Shown here: piece after piece, positions 8,797 to 17,419 of the stretch
Layout of the letters: every line of letters begins with the position of its first letter
Position numbering within the stretch: position 1 is the first letter of the stretch
NCBI GenBank assembly: GCA_900549455.1
Contig: UROM01000009.1
Coordinates: forward strand, 1 to 34,809
Direction of reading: 5' to 3'
Source: an uncultured Collinsella sp.
GTDB taxonomy: Bacteria > Actinomycetota > Coriobacteriia > Coriobacteriales > Coriobacteriaceae
DNA: 34,809 bases
Translations under genes and position numbers: made by a program
Notes under the pieces: generated by a model
Seen by the model: the letters and a program-made list of their open reading frames with translations, nothing else
What the model was told of the DNA's origin: nothing
The model's database searches: none

Positions 8797-8824
8797 ATTA
8801 TTGCGCGCCGAATAATGGTGTCAA
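8797..8824 (-). promoter_or_regulatory. Sigma-70-type promoter for the ABC exporter genes
   Basis: On the minus strand TTGACA (8819-8824) is followed by a 16-base spacer and AATAAT (8797-8802), about 42 bases before the GTG start at 8755. Confidence 0.6.
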
Positions 8825-8943
8825 GTATTCCGAAATCGTTTTCTGCAAGGTTAACGCCGGCGGCGAGTTCTCGTGACGTGTGTCCATATTCACTCGGAAT
8901 AATGGTGCGCGTGACTTTTTTCGCCCGGCACCCAACACAAACC

Positions 8944-8974
8944 TTGACTCTACAATCGTTGTAGGGTTTTCACT
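8944..8974 (+). promoter_or_regulatory. MerR-type promoter/operator for the MATE-merR genes
   Basis: TTGACT (8944-8949) and TTCACT (8969-8974) are 19 bases apart, the long spacer typical of MerR-activated promoters. The spacer begins with the dyad CTACAA-TCG-TTGTAG (8950-8964). The likely ligand is the MerR protein encoded at 10421. Confidence 0.75.
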
Positions 8975-9017
8975 ACACTGGTACATAAACAAACCCAGCC
9001 AGAAAGTGCCCCCGCTC

Positions 9018-10364
9018 ATGGAACACGACCTCACACGCGGCAATGTCCTTAAGACCATCGCGGTCTTTGCCCTGCCCTATATGCTCTCGTACTTTTTGCA
9101 GATGCTCTACGGCATGGCCGACCTGTATATGATGGGGCAGTTTAGCGGCGCCGCCGGCATCACCGCTGTGGGCAATGGCGCGCAGACGCTCTATATCATT
9201 ACCGTGACGCTCGTGGGCCTGGCCATGGGAACGACGGTCATCGTCGGCCACGCCGTGGGCTCGCGCCGCTTCGACCGCGCCGAGACCGCCATCGGCAATA
9301 CCATCACGCTGTTTATGGGCGTCTCGGTAGTACTGGCCGTCATCTTGTTTGCACTTTGCCCGCAGGTTGTGGCGCTCATTGGCACGCCGCCCGAGGCGGT
9401 CGAAGGCACCGCCGCCTACCTGCGTATCTGCTTTGTCGGCATTCCGTTTATCGCCGCATACAACATTCTCTCGGCCATCTTTCGCGGGCTGGGCGATTCG
9501 CGCTCGCCTATGTACGTGATTGGCGTGGCATGCATCATCAACATCGCGCTCGACTTTCTATTTATAGGCCACATGGGGCTCGGCCCCGTGGGCGCGGCGC
9601 TCGGCACGGTAACCGCCCAGACGGCCAGCGTTGCCCTCGCGCTCGTGTGGCTCAAGAGCCGCCGCACGAACATCCACGTTAAGCGCAGCGACCTGCGCCC
9701 CCAGCCCGAGGTGCTCGGCAGCATTCTTAAGATCGGCGTGCCTGTGGCTGTACAGGACGGCTGCATCCAGGTGGCGTTTATGTTTATCACCGTCATCGCC
9801 AACCACCGAGGGCTCGTCGACGCCGCCGCCGTAGGCCTAGTCGAGAAGATGATCAGCTTTTTGTTCATTGTTCCGAGTTCCATGGGCGCCACCGTCAGCG
9901 CACTCACGGCGCAAAACGCCGGCGCGGGCAAGGGCGATCGCGCGCGTCAGGTGCTCAAGGACGCCATGACGATCTCGGTGGTGTACGGCTGCCTGATCAC
10001 GGTGCTGATGTGGCTGGTGGCGCCGGCGTTTATTGGCTTTTTTGCCAAGGACCCCGCGGTGGTCGCGGCCGGTACCGGCTATATGCACAGTTATATTTTC
10101 GATGCAATCTTTGCCGGCATCCACATTTGCTTTAGCGGCTTTTTCGCCGCGTATGGCAAGAGCTATATCGGCTTTGCGCACAACGTGCTGGCCGTGGCGC
10201 TCATTCGCGTGCCGGGCGCGTGGCTGCTGTCGAACGCCTATTCCGACACGCTGTTTCCCATGGGCATCGCTTCGCCGTGCGGGTCAATTCTATCGGCGGT
10301 TATTTGCGTGATGGCATTTACCGTGCTCAACCGCCGCGGAGATTTTGACAAGCTGGTGGCGTAG
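9018..10364 (+). CDS. MATE family efflux transporter
   Basis: 448 residues with about twelve hydrophobic segments; multidrug and toxin extrusion (MatE) permease that exports substrates in exchange for Na+ or H+. The N-terminus (MEHDLTRGNVLKTIAVFALP) and the segment QMLYGMADLYMMGQFSG are typical of the family's first two helices, and the two halves show the expected internal similarity (for instance GNGAQTLY and ALTAQNAG regions). I chose the ATG at 9018 because the family begins here; the frame is open to 8880 but that stretch contains the promoter. The ribosome-binding site is weak. The next gene, a MerR regulator, starts 56 bases downstream on the same strand, so the pump is probably induced by a compound sensed by that regulator. 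Confidence 0.93.
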   Translation: MEHDLTRGNVLKTIAVFALPYMLSYFLQMLYGMADLYMMGQFSGAAGITAVGNGAQTLYIITVTLVGLAMGTTVIVGHAVGSRRFDRAETAIGNTITLFMGVSVVLAVILFALCPQVVALIGTPPEAVEGTAAYLRICFVGIPFIAAYNILSAIFRGLGDSRSPMYVIGVACIINIALDFLFIGHMGLGPVGAALGTVTAQTASVALALVWLKSRRTNIHVKRSDLRPQPEVLGSILKIGVPVAVQDGCIQVAFMFITVIANHRGLVDAAAVGLVEKMISFLFIVPSSMGATVSALTAQNAGAGKGDRARQVLKDAMTISVVYGCLITVLMWLVAPAFIGFFAKDPAVVAAGTGYMHSYIFDAIFAGIHICFSGFFAAYGKSYIGFAHNVLAVALIRVPGAWLLSNAYSDTLFPMGIASPCGSILSAVICVMAFTVLNRRGDFDKLVA

Positions 10365-10420
10365 CGGGGCGACGCGAGCCTGGCACCTCTCCCCTGCTTT
10401 TCACCGAAAGGAGCGGTCCC

Positions 10421-11269
10421 ATGACCGACTCGCCAACTGAACATACTGAGGGTCTGCTCCGCATTGGCGAGGTGGCGCGCCTGTTTAACCTGAGTGTGGG
10501 CACGCTGCGCCATTACGAGCAGATGGGCTTGCTGGACCCGGCACACATCGATCCGACGAGTGGGTACCGCTACTACGGATCGCGGCAGCTCTCCACCCTC
10601 AACACCATCAGTCACCTGCGTGTTCTCGACTTGCCGCTCGCACAAATCCGTGAGTTTGTGACCACGCGCGATGTGGACCTCATGCAGCGGCAGCTAGCGC
10701 AGCAACAGGAGCTCATCGAGCGCAAGCGCCGCGAGTTGGAGCGTGTGTCGCGCAAGATCGATAACCGGCTTGCGCTGCTGCATGATGCCCTGAACACCGA
10801 GCTCGATACCATCTGCACAATCGATGCGCCCGAGCTCCGCTGCGCCGTGTTGCGCGAACGCGTCAACCCTACCGATGCCTATGCGCTGGAGTGGCAAATT
10901 CGTCAGCTGCAGAAGGGCCAGCACGAGACCTTTGTCTTCCTGGGCAACTTGGGCGTTGGGATTAGCGCCGAGCGCCTGGCCGGCGGCGACTTTGATGGCT
11001 ACGACGAGGTCTTTCTGCTGCTCGATGACACCGATGAGTACTTGGGCGACGTCGAGACACGACCCGCCGCGCGCTGCCTGACCATAAGCTTCCGCGGCAC
11101 GCACGGGCAAGCGGGCCCGCGCTATGAGCAGCTGCTCGGCTATATGCGCGAACATAACCTGACGCCCGCCGGTCCATCGCGCGAGATTGCCCTCATCGAC
11201 GACATCATCAGCGACGACCCCACAACCTACGTGACGCAGATCACGGTGCCCGTTACTGTGCTCGATTAA
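10421..11269 (+). CDS. MerR family regulator with GyrI-like effector domain
   Basis: 282 residues. The N-terminal winged helix-turn-helix (about 10-80) has LLRIGEVARLFNLSVGTLRHYEQMGLL and GYRYY, classic MerR. A long coiled coil (80-125, QQQELIERKRRELERVSRKI) gives the antiparallel dimer. The C-terminal part (about 130-282) looks like a GyrI/BmrR-type small-molecule-binding domain. AAAGGAG lies 8 bases before the ATG. Position directly behind the MATE gene, plus the 19-bp-spacer promoter at 8944, suggests that it twists that promoter when bound to a substrate of the pump, as BmrR does with bmr. The ligand is unknown. Confidence 0.92.
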   Translation: MTDSPTEHTEGLLRIGEVARLFNLSVGTLRHYEQMGLLDPAHIDPTSGYRYYGSRQLSTLNTISHLRVLDLPLAQIREFVTTRDVDLMQRQLAQQQELIERKRRELERVSRKIDNRLALLHDALNTELDTICTIDAPELRCAVLRERVNPTDAYALEWQIRQLQKGQHETFVFLGNLGVGISAERLAGGDFDGYDEVFLLLDDTDEYLGDVETRPAARCLTISFRGTHGQAGPRYEQLLGYMREHNLTPAGPSREIALIDDIISDDPTTYVTQITVPVTVLD

Positions 11270-11336
11270 GAACCTCCCGGGCAGGTATGAAGCGTAGCTC
11301 AACTAACGAGCGTCGGCTACAGGAGAACCATCGCGC

Positions 11337-11351
11337 CGGGGACAGTCCCCG
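11337..11351. repeat. Short GC palindrome between convergent genes
   Basis: CGGGGACAGTCCCCG is a 15-base palindrome in the 93-base gap between merR (ends 11269) and the PIN gene (ends 11363). It resembles the GGGACAG loops of the other dispersed palindromes in the window. No T-run follows directly. Confidence 0.5.
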
Positions 11352-11362
11352 ATATGGCGGTT

Positions 11363-11785
11363 TTACTCCTCCGGAATCGGAAACGCACGGATGAACTCTG
11401 CGGGCGAGAAGGTCTTGATGGTCGAGCGCACAAAGGCAGCGCGATCGCGCGTAATGATAAAGTCCACACCGGCGCGCTCTGCCATCGCACGGATACAACC
11501 GTCCTCGAAGTCCGGCTCATCGGAATAGGCGGAGGTAAAACAAACTTCTTGGTCGAGAGGCTCTACCGAGTAGCTCTTAAGGCAGTCGCGCACTACCTCG
11601 CGGGCGCGCGCCTCGCCGGCCTGTTTAGTGAGAATGTAATACGCGTCCTTGAGAGAGCAGGCCGAAACAACGCCCTCGATAAGTCCCACGTCAACAAGCC
11701 CCTTGATGGTTTGCGCCGCCCCATGCTCCGGCCGACCCGGAAGCACGCAATCGAGCAGAAAATTGGTATCGAGAAATGCCCTCAT
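11363..11785 (-). CDS. PIN-domain ribonuclease toxin (VapC-like)
   Basis: 140 residues. The PIN fold is shown by FLDTNFLLD at the N-terminus (Asp6), the acidic cluster DEPDFEDGCI (Asp92, Glu94, Asp95), and FIITRD (Asp114) near the end, the four-acidic-residue metal site of VapC-type RNases. It overlaps the antitoxin gene by 4 bases (ATGA type), so it is translated with it. The size is normal for the family. The RNA target is unknown. The genes run toward merR, with only a short palindrome between. Confidence 0.88.
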   Translation of the reverse strand: MRAFLDTNFLLDCVLPGRPEHGAAQTIKGLVDVGLIEGVVSACSLKDAYYILTKQAGEARAREVVRDCLKSYSVEPLDQEVCFTSAYSDEPDFEDGCIRAMAERAGVDFIITRDRAAFVRSTIKTFSPAEFIRAFPIPEE

Positions 11786-12174
11786 AGGTAGCGCTCCCTC
11801 GCGATGCGCTTTTCATCTTCAACCGTCATCGTATCGAGCGGCGTTCCCTTGGGCATTTTGGCTACGAGTTCGAGATACTCCTGATAGTCCTCATCCTCCG
11901 CGAGTATCTCGCGAATCTCCTTCCAGGTGATCTTGGGATGCCACATCGTACCAACGTCGCGCTTGGGCTTGTCCGTGCCGCACGCCGGTTTTGCGCCCCC
12001 ACGCTCCTGAGCAGCGTCATATTCCACCGCAACCGGGCCTTGATAGTCGAGTGGCACAATCTTGAACAACGGCTTGCTCCGCTTGAAGACCACAACCTCC
12101 TCGCCCTCATTGGCAACCCTTTCGGCCACCTGCGTAAGGTTTTGGCGCAGCTCCGAAAATGCGACGGTAACCAT
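11782..12174 (-). CDS. Phd/YefM-type antitoxin
   Basis: 130 residues. The first 45 (MVTVAFSELRQNLTQVAERV, then EEVVVFKRSKPLFKIVPL) are a Phd/YefM fold that dimerises and binds the operon promoter. The tail (60-130) is acidic and charged and probably wraps the toxin; it is longer than in most Phd proteins. The start at 12174 has GAGGAG 5 bases upstream; an upstream in-frame start is less well placed. Upstream, TATACT (12208-12213, minus strand) may be the -10, followed outward by tandem GTTAAT hexamers (12217-12234) that could be the operator. Confidence 0.88.
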   Translation of the reverse strand: MVTVAFSELRQNLTQVAERVANEGEEVVVFKRSKPLFKIVPLDYQGPVAVEYDAAQERGGAKPACGTDKPKRDVGTMWHPKITWKEIREILAEDEDYQEYLELVAKMPKGTPLDTMTVEDEKRIARERYL

Positions 12175-12207
12175 AACGGCTCCTCTCAACATGTATCTTC
12201 ACTGCTC

Positions 12208-12234
12208 AGTATACACGTTAATGTTAATGTTTAT
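12208..12234 (-). promoter_or_regulatory. Possible toxin-antitoxin promoter with hexamer repeats
   Basis: On the minus strand a TATACT box (12208-12213) lies about 34 bases before the antitoxin start. The plus strand reads GTTAAT GTTAAT GTTTAT at 12217-12234, tandem hexamers just upstream of it. No convincing -35 was found. Confidence 0.4.
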
Positions 12235-12256
12235 CTTGAGAATGCGACGGCGCTAC

Positions 12257-13363
12257 CTACATCCCCAGCTCATTTTCCCCGATTATTTCGATGGAAACCC
12301 CTTTGCTTTGCCAGTCCATAGCCTTTTTGACTTTCAATCCGTATTTTCCGGTTGACCACATTTCGTTTCCGCAGCCGCCCACAACCACATAGTTGCATTT
12401 CTTGGTTACGCTTTTGATGCAGCTGCCACCCATTTTCTCGATGTAAGAAGCGATTACACCCTTAGAGCCATGCTCAAAGTTGCCACTCAAACAGAAATTA
12501 CGCCCTTCAAAGAAGACTTCTTTACCAGACCCATGGGCCACAGGATCCTCAAGCCTTCCGAACAGCTCAATAAGGCCATCCGATTCCTCAGAATCGATAT
12601 CGCCATCGATAAGCGTCTCAGCCATCAATTCATAGATATGTGAAACTGTAGCATCTTCCCTGAGATCAACGTGGTCCTCGATAAAAGCCATGATGTTCAT
12701 TGCTTCATCAAAGGATACAGAACCGTCTGAGATAGCTTCATGGCTCAGCGTGATAAGACCGCGCAGACCCTCCGTTCGCGATGAGTAATGCCTTTCATGG
12801 CAAGCGCGCCTTTCACGACGCCCCAGACTGCCTAGGCTAAATGGCTTAAAGCGCTCTTCCGAACGCTCTTCCTCACATAGCTTCCAATATATTTCAAAAC
12901 AGGCGTCAACATCGTCCATAGCATTATGATGGCGTCCCATGGAAATGTCTAAGTTGCTACAGACAGTCGGAAGCTTGTAATTCTTGTATTCAGGATGCAA
13001 CCTTTTGGCCATTTCCAGAGTGCACGCGTAAACAAAATCCGGCTTTTCATAACCATAGCCAAGCAAAGACTTGCTTAATACAGATAGGTCAAAGGGCGCA
13101 TTGTGGGCAACGAGAATCGATCCCTCGATTCTATCCGACAGTTCGTCTTCCCAAAGAGAACGAAAGCAAGGACTGTCTTTTACCGCAACAGGAGATAAGC
13201 CCGTTAGGCGCATGTTGAAGTCATCAAAAGGTTCTTCAGGATTAACCGTGAACTGAACACGGTCGATTATTTCGCCTTCCGAAGTCGCCCGGATAAGCCC
13301 GATCGAACTTATCCGATCGTTTTTCTTATTAGGGGTCTCGACATCAAAAAATGTTAGATCCAT
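12257..13363 (-). CDS. DEDDh 3'-5' exonuclease with TerB-like and BRCT domains
   Basis: 368 residues. Residues 1-165 form a DnaQ/epsilon-type exonuclease: FFDVET (Asp7, Glu9), HNAPFD (Asp92), and HHNAMDD (His146, Asp151). Residues about 200-270 are helical with SDGSVSFDEAM and IDGDIDSEES, a repeat pattern like TerB-type helical domains. Residues about 275-350 are a BRCT domain (FEGRNFCLSGNFEHGSK, then a strand VVVGG). The start has TAGGAG 7 bases upstream, 12 bases after the ligA stop, so it is probably co-transcribed with ligA. Known relatives combine this exonuclease with BRCT; a repair role with the ligase is inferred. Base composition is lower in G+C than the neighbours (28 of 60 in the line from 12901). 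Confidence 0.88.
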   Translation of the reverse strand: MDLTFFDVETPNKKNDRISSIGLIRATSEGEIIDRVQFTVNPEEPFDDFNMRLTGLSPVAVKDSPCFRSLWEDELSDRIEGSILVAHNAPFDLSVLSKSLLGYGYEKPDFVYACTLEMAKRLHPEYKNYKLPTVCSNLDISMGRHHNAMDDVDACFEIYWKLCEEERSEERFKPFSLGSLGRRERRACHERHYSSRTEGLRGLITLSHEAISDGSVSFDEAMNIMAFIEDHVDLREDATVSHIYELMAETLIDGDIDSEESDGLIELFGRLEDPVAHGSGKEVFFEGRNFCLSGNFEHGSKGVIASYIEKMGGSCIKSVTKKCNYVVVGGCGNEMWSTGKYGLKVKKAMDWQSKGVSIEIIGENELGM

Positions 13364-13375
13364 ATGAATCTCCTA

Positions 13376-15679
13376 TCACTCCGGGACAGCACCGGTCCGC
13401 AGGATCTCTTCAAGCTCTTCCTCGTTTAACACCGGCACTCCGAGCGATTCAGCTTTTGAAAGCTTGGAACCGGCATTCGGGCCAGCCACAACAAACGATG
13501 TCTTCTTTGATACCGAACCTGCAACCTTTGCGCCGAGAAGCTTGAGCGCTTCTCCCGCCTCGGAACGTGTGCGCTTCTCGAGCGTACCGGTCAGCACAAA
13601 AGTCAATCCAGTTAGCGGTTGCCCCGAAGCGAGATCAACGGAAATGCCAGCTTGCTCAGACTTTGTTTGCATCTCGCCCATAAGGTCTTCCTCGAGAGAG
13701 AGACCATATTCACGAAGTCGTTGGAGAACATCGAGGTTTTCCGGAATAGAGAGGAACTCCTTTATGCTTTTTGCAATTTCCGGTCCGACTCCTTCAATCT
13801 GGGCCATATCTTCCGCGTCAGCTACAACGAGCGCATCAATTGAAAGGTAACGCCGCGCTATAAGCTCGGCAACGTTCTTTCCCACCAAGCGAATCCCCAA
13901 AGCAAATAGAACCCTTGAGAGCGGCAGCTGGCGAGATTTATTGAGCTCATCGACTATCTTTTCAGCCGTCTTAACACCCACCGGTATGGGCTCGCCCGCA
14001 TTTTTAACAATTCGATCGGCTTTGTAAAGCCTTGGAGTACCATCCGCGTTGAGCATCGGCTTTCCATGCTTGTCGAGCATGGGGTCGCCCTTGCGATGTC
14101 CTCCTTTTACCACGCGCCCCGTGTCCAGGCCTGCGATGTCGTCGACCGTGAGCTGATAGAAGTCCGCGACGTCGTGAATCAGCCCGGCGGCGATCATCTT
14201 GTCGACGATCTCGTCGCCCAGGCCGTCGACGTCCATGCAGCCGCGGCTCACCCAGTGGAGCAGGCGCTCCTTGAGCTGCGCGGGGCAGTCGATGGAGACA
14301 CAGCGGTAAGCGACCTCGCCATCCTCGTGAACCACGGGGCTGCCGCACACGGGGCAGACCTCGGGCATGTGCCAGTCGACCGAATCAGCCGGGCGCTTGT
14401 CGAGCACCGGACCCACGACCTCGGGGATTACGTCGCCTGCCTTGTGCACGATGATAGTGTCGCCCTCGCGCACGTTTTTGCGACGGATTTCGTCGATGTT
14501 GTGCAGCGTGGCGCGCGCGATGGTGGAGCCGGCGACCGTCACCGGGTCGAACTCGGCGACCGGCGTGAGCACACCGGTGCGGCCCACCTGGATGCGAATC
14601 TCGCGCAGGACGGTCCGTTTTTCCTCGGGCGGGAACTTAAAGGCAATAGCCCAGCGTGGTGCGCGGGCGGTAAAGCCCAGGTCGAGCTGCTGCTGGAAGC
14701 TGTCAACCTTTACGACCACGCCGTCGATGTCGTAATCGAGGTCGCCGCGGTGCTCGAGCGCCTGGGCACAGAACTCGTGAACCTCGGCGGGTGTGGCGCA
14801 GCGTGCCACGTTGGGGTTGACGCTAAAGCCGGCGCTGCGCAGCCAGTCGAGAAATTCACGCTGGCTGTGGACGTGCAGCGGATCGGTATCGGCGATGGCA
14901 TAGATAAAGGTGGCCAGGTCGCGGCGCGCTGTGACCTTGGGATCCTTTTGGCGCAAGCTGCCGGCGGCGGCGTTGCGCGGGTTGGCGAAGGGGTCGCGAC
15001 CCTCGGCATCGGCCTCGTCGTTCAGACGCACAAAGCTGCCCTTGGGCATGTACACCTCGCCGCGCACTTCGATGGTACGCTCGCGGTCGGCGCCCATGTG
15101 GGCGAGCGCCGGCTCGGACAGGTGCATGGGCACATCCTTGATGGTACGGACATTGAGCGACACGTCCTCGCCCGTGGTGCCGTCGCCGCGCGTGGCGGCG
15201 CGCACAAAGGTGCCGTTTTGGTAAGTAAGCGCCACGCCCAGACCGTCGATCTTAAGCTCACAGGTATAGGTGACGCTACCGGCACCGAGCGCATCCTCGG
15301 TGCGCTGGAGCCAAGCGTCGAGCTCGTCCAGGTCCATGGCATCGTCCATGGAATACATGCGTGCCATGTGCGTAACCGGCGTAAACTGCTCGCTCACGTA
15401 GCCGCCCACGCGCTGGGTATAGCTGTCGGGCGTCACCAAATCGGGGTAGGTCGCCTCGATTTCCTGCAGCTCAACGAGCATTTTGTCAAAGGCGGCGTCT
15501 GTGATCTCGGGCGCGTCGAGCATGTAGTAGCGATAGGCGTGGTAATCGAGCTCGTGGCGCAGCTCGGCCGCACGCGCTGCCGCCTGGGCACGGGCGTCGG
15601 CCGGTGCAGCGACATCCGCACTCGCGGGCGTTTCGGTATCGATGTCCACACCGTCACCAAACAGGCTCGATTGCTCCAT
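13376..15679 (-). CDS. ligA: NAD-dependent DNA ligase LigA
   Basis: Seals nicks in replication and repair using NAD+. 767 residues, longer than the usual 660-700. Order: variable N-terminal extension (1-35), Ia/adenylation domain with the AMP-acceptor Lys143 in ELKIDG, oligonucleotide-binding fold, zinc finger (Cys442, Cys445, Cys460, Cys465), helix-hairpin-helix region, and a C-terminal BRCT (about 686-765). Residues 519-567 are an insertion between the first and second helix-hairpin-helix parts, with a charged repeat-like sequence (KGDPMLDKHGKPMLNADGT). GAAGGAG is 7 bases before the ATG. The 3' part of the gene, from about 14100 downwards, is visibly lower in G+C than the 5' part, suggesting a mosaic gene. 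Confidence 0.97.
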   Translation of the reverse strand: MEQSSLFGDGVDIDTETPASADVAAPADARAQAAARAAELRHELDYHAYRYYMLDAPEITDAAFDKMLVELQEIEATYPDLVTPDSYTQRVGGYVSEQFTPVTHMARMYSMDDAMDLDELDAWLQRTEDALGAGSVTYTCELKIDGLGVALTYQNGTFVRAATRGDGTTGEDVSLNVRTIKDVPMHLSEPALAHMGADRERTIEVRGEVYMPKGSFVRLNDEADAEGRDPFANPRNAAAGSLRQKDPKVTARRDLATFIYAIADTDPLHVHSQREFLDWLRSAGFSVNPNVARCATPAEVHEFCAQALEHRGDLDYDIDGVVVKVDSFQQQLDLGFTARAPRWAIAFKFPPEEKRTVLREIRIQVGRTGVLTPVAEFDPVTVAGSTIARATLHNIDEIRRKNVREGDTIIVHKAGDVIPEVVGPVLDKRPADSVDWHMPEVCPVCGSPVVHEDGEVAYRCVSIDCPAQLKERLLHWVSRGCMDVDGLGDEIVDKMIAAGLIHDVADFYQLTVDDIAGLDTGRVVKGGHRKGDPMLDKHGKPMLNADGTPRLYKADRIVKNAGEPIPVGVKTAEKIVDELNKSRQLPLSRVLFALGIRLVGKNVAELIARRYLSIDALVVADAEDMAQIEGVGPEIAKSIKEFLSIPENLDVLQRLREYGLSLEEDLMGEMQTKSEQAGISVDLASGQPLTGLTFVLTGTLEKRTRSEAGEALKLLGAKVAGSVSKKTSFVVAGPNAGSKLSKAESLGVPVLNEEELEEILRTGAVPE

Positions 15680-15826
15680 AGCGGCACTCCTTCGCTCGAT
15701 TTCAAACGGATACTAGAGTACCACCGGTCACCATGGCGCCGAATAACCCTTTCGAACCGCATCGAATCGGCAGTCGACGCACCGGGATGGATTGCGCGAT
15801 TAAACCATGCTCTTATCAACTCTAAA

Positions 15827-15857
15827 TGATCCATTTTCCTCCGTCCCCAACGGATCA
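15827..15857. repeat. Repeat family 3, intergenic copy upstream of ligA
   Basis: 31 bases with 9-bp imperfect inverted arms (TGATCCATT and AACGGATCA) around a CCTCCGTCCCC loop. Matches the reverse complement of 6956-6986 at 26 of 31 positions by eye. Confidence 0.75.
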
Positions 15858-15865
15858 ATAAGAAA

Positions 15866-15903
15866 AGAGGGGACTGCCCCACGTTGATGGGACAGCCCCC
15901 TCT
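15866..15903 (-). terminator. Terminator of the HtrA-like gene
   Basis: Arms 15866-15880 and 15889-15903 form a 15-bp stem with two mismatches. On the minus strand the second arm runs into TTTTCTTATT, a good intrinsic terminator 27 bases after the stop at 15930. Confidence 0.85.
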
Positions 15904-15929
15904 GGCCTCGATATACGCGATACGGCTCG

Positions 15930-17390
15930 CTAGTAGCCCTGACCGTAGCCTTGACCCTGGCCCTGCTGGCCCAACAGCTCCTCCAGATACTGGCGCAGCT
16001 GCTCGTCGGTAATACCGCCGTTGCCGGTGTCGGTCGCGCTGTTATCCTGCTGCTGGTTCTGCAGCTCCTCATCGGAGCCCAGCTCGACGGTGACCTTCTT
16101 CTCTTCCTTGCCGCGCATGAGCGTGATCTCGACCTTCTCGCCCACCTCGTGGCTGCGCAGGGCGATGATCAGGCCATCGGCACTCGTAATCTCGTCGTCG
16201 CCCAGCTTGGTAATGACATCGCCCTCCTGGATGCCGGCCTTGGCAGCAGGGCCATCCTCAACGACGCTCGCCACATACGCGCCGCTATCGGTGCTCAGCT
16301 TGTTGGTGCGGGCGTTGAGCGCGTTGACGCTCGAAAGCGTGGCGCCCAGGTACGGGTGCACCGGCGTCTTACCGTCGATGATCTGGTCGGCAATGTTCTT
16401 GGCGTAGTTAACCGGAATGGCAAAGCCCACGCCCGAGCTGGAGCCCGAATAGCTCTCGATAAGCGAATTAATGCCCACCAGCTCACCATTGTCGTTGACG
16501 AGCGCGCCGCCGGAGTTGCCCGGGTTGATGGCGGCATCGGTCTGGATCATGTTGGCATAGATGGTGTTACCGTTGGTAGAGCTCATGGCCGTGGAGCGAT
16601 ACAGCGCCGACACAATGCCCGTGGAGACAGACTGCTCATTGCCGAACGGCGAGCCGATCGCCATGACCCACTCGCCCACGTTGAGCTTGGAGGAATCACC
16701 AATCTCAATCGGCGTGAGCTTGGAGGCGTCAGCATCCTTGAGCTTGATGACAGCCAGGTCGCTCGAAGCATCGTTGCCCACGAACTCGGCCTCGTACGTG
16801 GTTCCGTCGTCCATGGTCACCACGTACTGGTCGTAACCATCGACCACGTGGTTGTTGGTGAGGATGTGGCCCTCGGTATCGAGCACAACGCCCGAACCGA
16901 CGCTGCCCGAACTATCCGACTCGTCGGCAGACTGCGAAAGCGAGCCATTCTGGCTGCCACTCGAAGTAGCGGTGATGGAAACGACGGAGGGCAGGGCCTT
17001 GGCAGAGACGGCCTCGGCCAGCGTGGTGTCCTCGGAGTCGATGGTGATCTTTTGCGTCGATGAACCCGAAGCACCCGCCGTCACGGCGTTCCTGCCGCCG
17101 CCGATATCGAGCGTGCCGCTCATAATGAGCGCAATGACCAGCAGGGCGCCGCAGGCACAGCCGGCGAGTGCCGTAATAAAGATCGGCAGCTTTTTGGTTT
17201 TGGTCTTGACCACCGTGTGCTTGTTTACAACCTGCTGGCCGCCCAGCGGCTTGCCGGTCTGCGTGTCGTAGGCCTGCACGTAGGGAATGTTGCCGTCGGC
17301 AGGCGTCGACTCCACCTGTACGCGCGGTTGCTGCTGAGTCTCGCCGGCGTGGCCCGCATCCTGGGGACGCTGGGAATCGTTCTCGCTCAT
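15930..17390 (-). CDS. htrA: Membrane-anchored HtrA-like serine protease
   Basis: 486 residues. A polar N-terminal cytoplasmic part (1-67, rich in Q, ending in KTKTKK) precedes one membrane helix (about 69-90). A Ser-rich linker leads to a trypsin-fold protease with catalytic His181 (NNHVVDG), Asp211 (SSDLAVIKL) and Ser293 (NPGNSGGAL), then one PDZ domain (about 347-437) and a low-complexity Gln/Gly/Tyr tail. This is the usual actinobacterial and Firmicute HtrA/DegP layout: an extracytoplasmic protease for misfolded proteins. The start at 17390 has AAAGGA 9 bases upstream; an in-frame start at 17429 would translate the leader hairpin. Its leader carries an 8-bp GC hairpin (17420-17443). Confidence 0.95.
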   Translation of the reverse strand: MSENDSQRPQDAGHAGETQQQPRVQVESTPADGNIPYVQAYDTQTGKPLGGQQVVNKHTVVKTKTKKLPIFITALAGCACGALLVIALIMSGTLDIGGGRNAVTAGASGSSTQKITIDSEDTTLAEAVSAKALPSVVSITATSSGSQNGSLSQSADESDSSGSVGSGVVLDTEGHILTNNHVVDGYDQYVVTMDDGTTYEAEFVGNDASSDLAVIKLKDADASKLTPIEIGDSSKLNVGEWVMAIGSPFGNEQSVSTGIVSALYRSTAMSSTNGNTIYANMIQTDAAINPGNSGGALVNDNGELVGINSLIESYSGSSSGVGFAIPVNYAKNIADQIIDGKTPVHPYLGATLSSVNALNARTNKLSTDSGAYVASVVEDGPAAKAGIQEGDVITKLGDDEITSADGLIIALRSHEVGEKVEITLMRGKEEKKVTVELGSDEELQNQQQDNSATDTGNGGITDEQLRQYLEELLGQQGQGQGYGQGY

Positions 17391-17419
17391 AGCTGCAATC
17401 CTTTCGTCAAATAACCAAA

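Noticed and set aside
9018..9020. MATE start at 8880
   Set aside because: That frame would translate the MerR-type promoter; the family N-terminus begins at 9018.
14066..15829. A 587-codon plus-strand open frame
   Set aside because: Antisense shadow of ligA with no recognisable motif.
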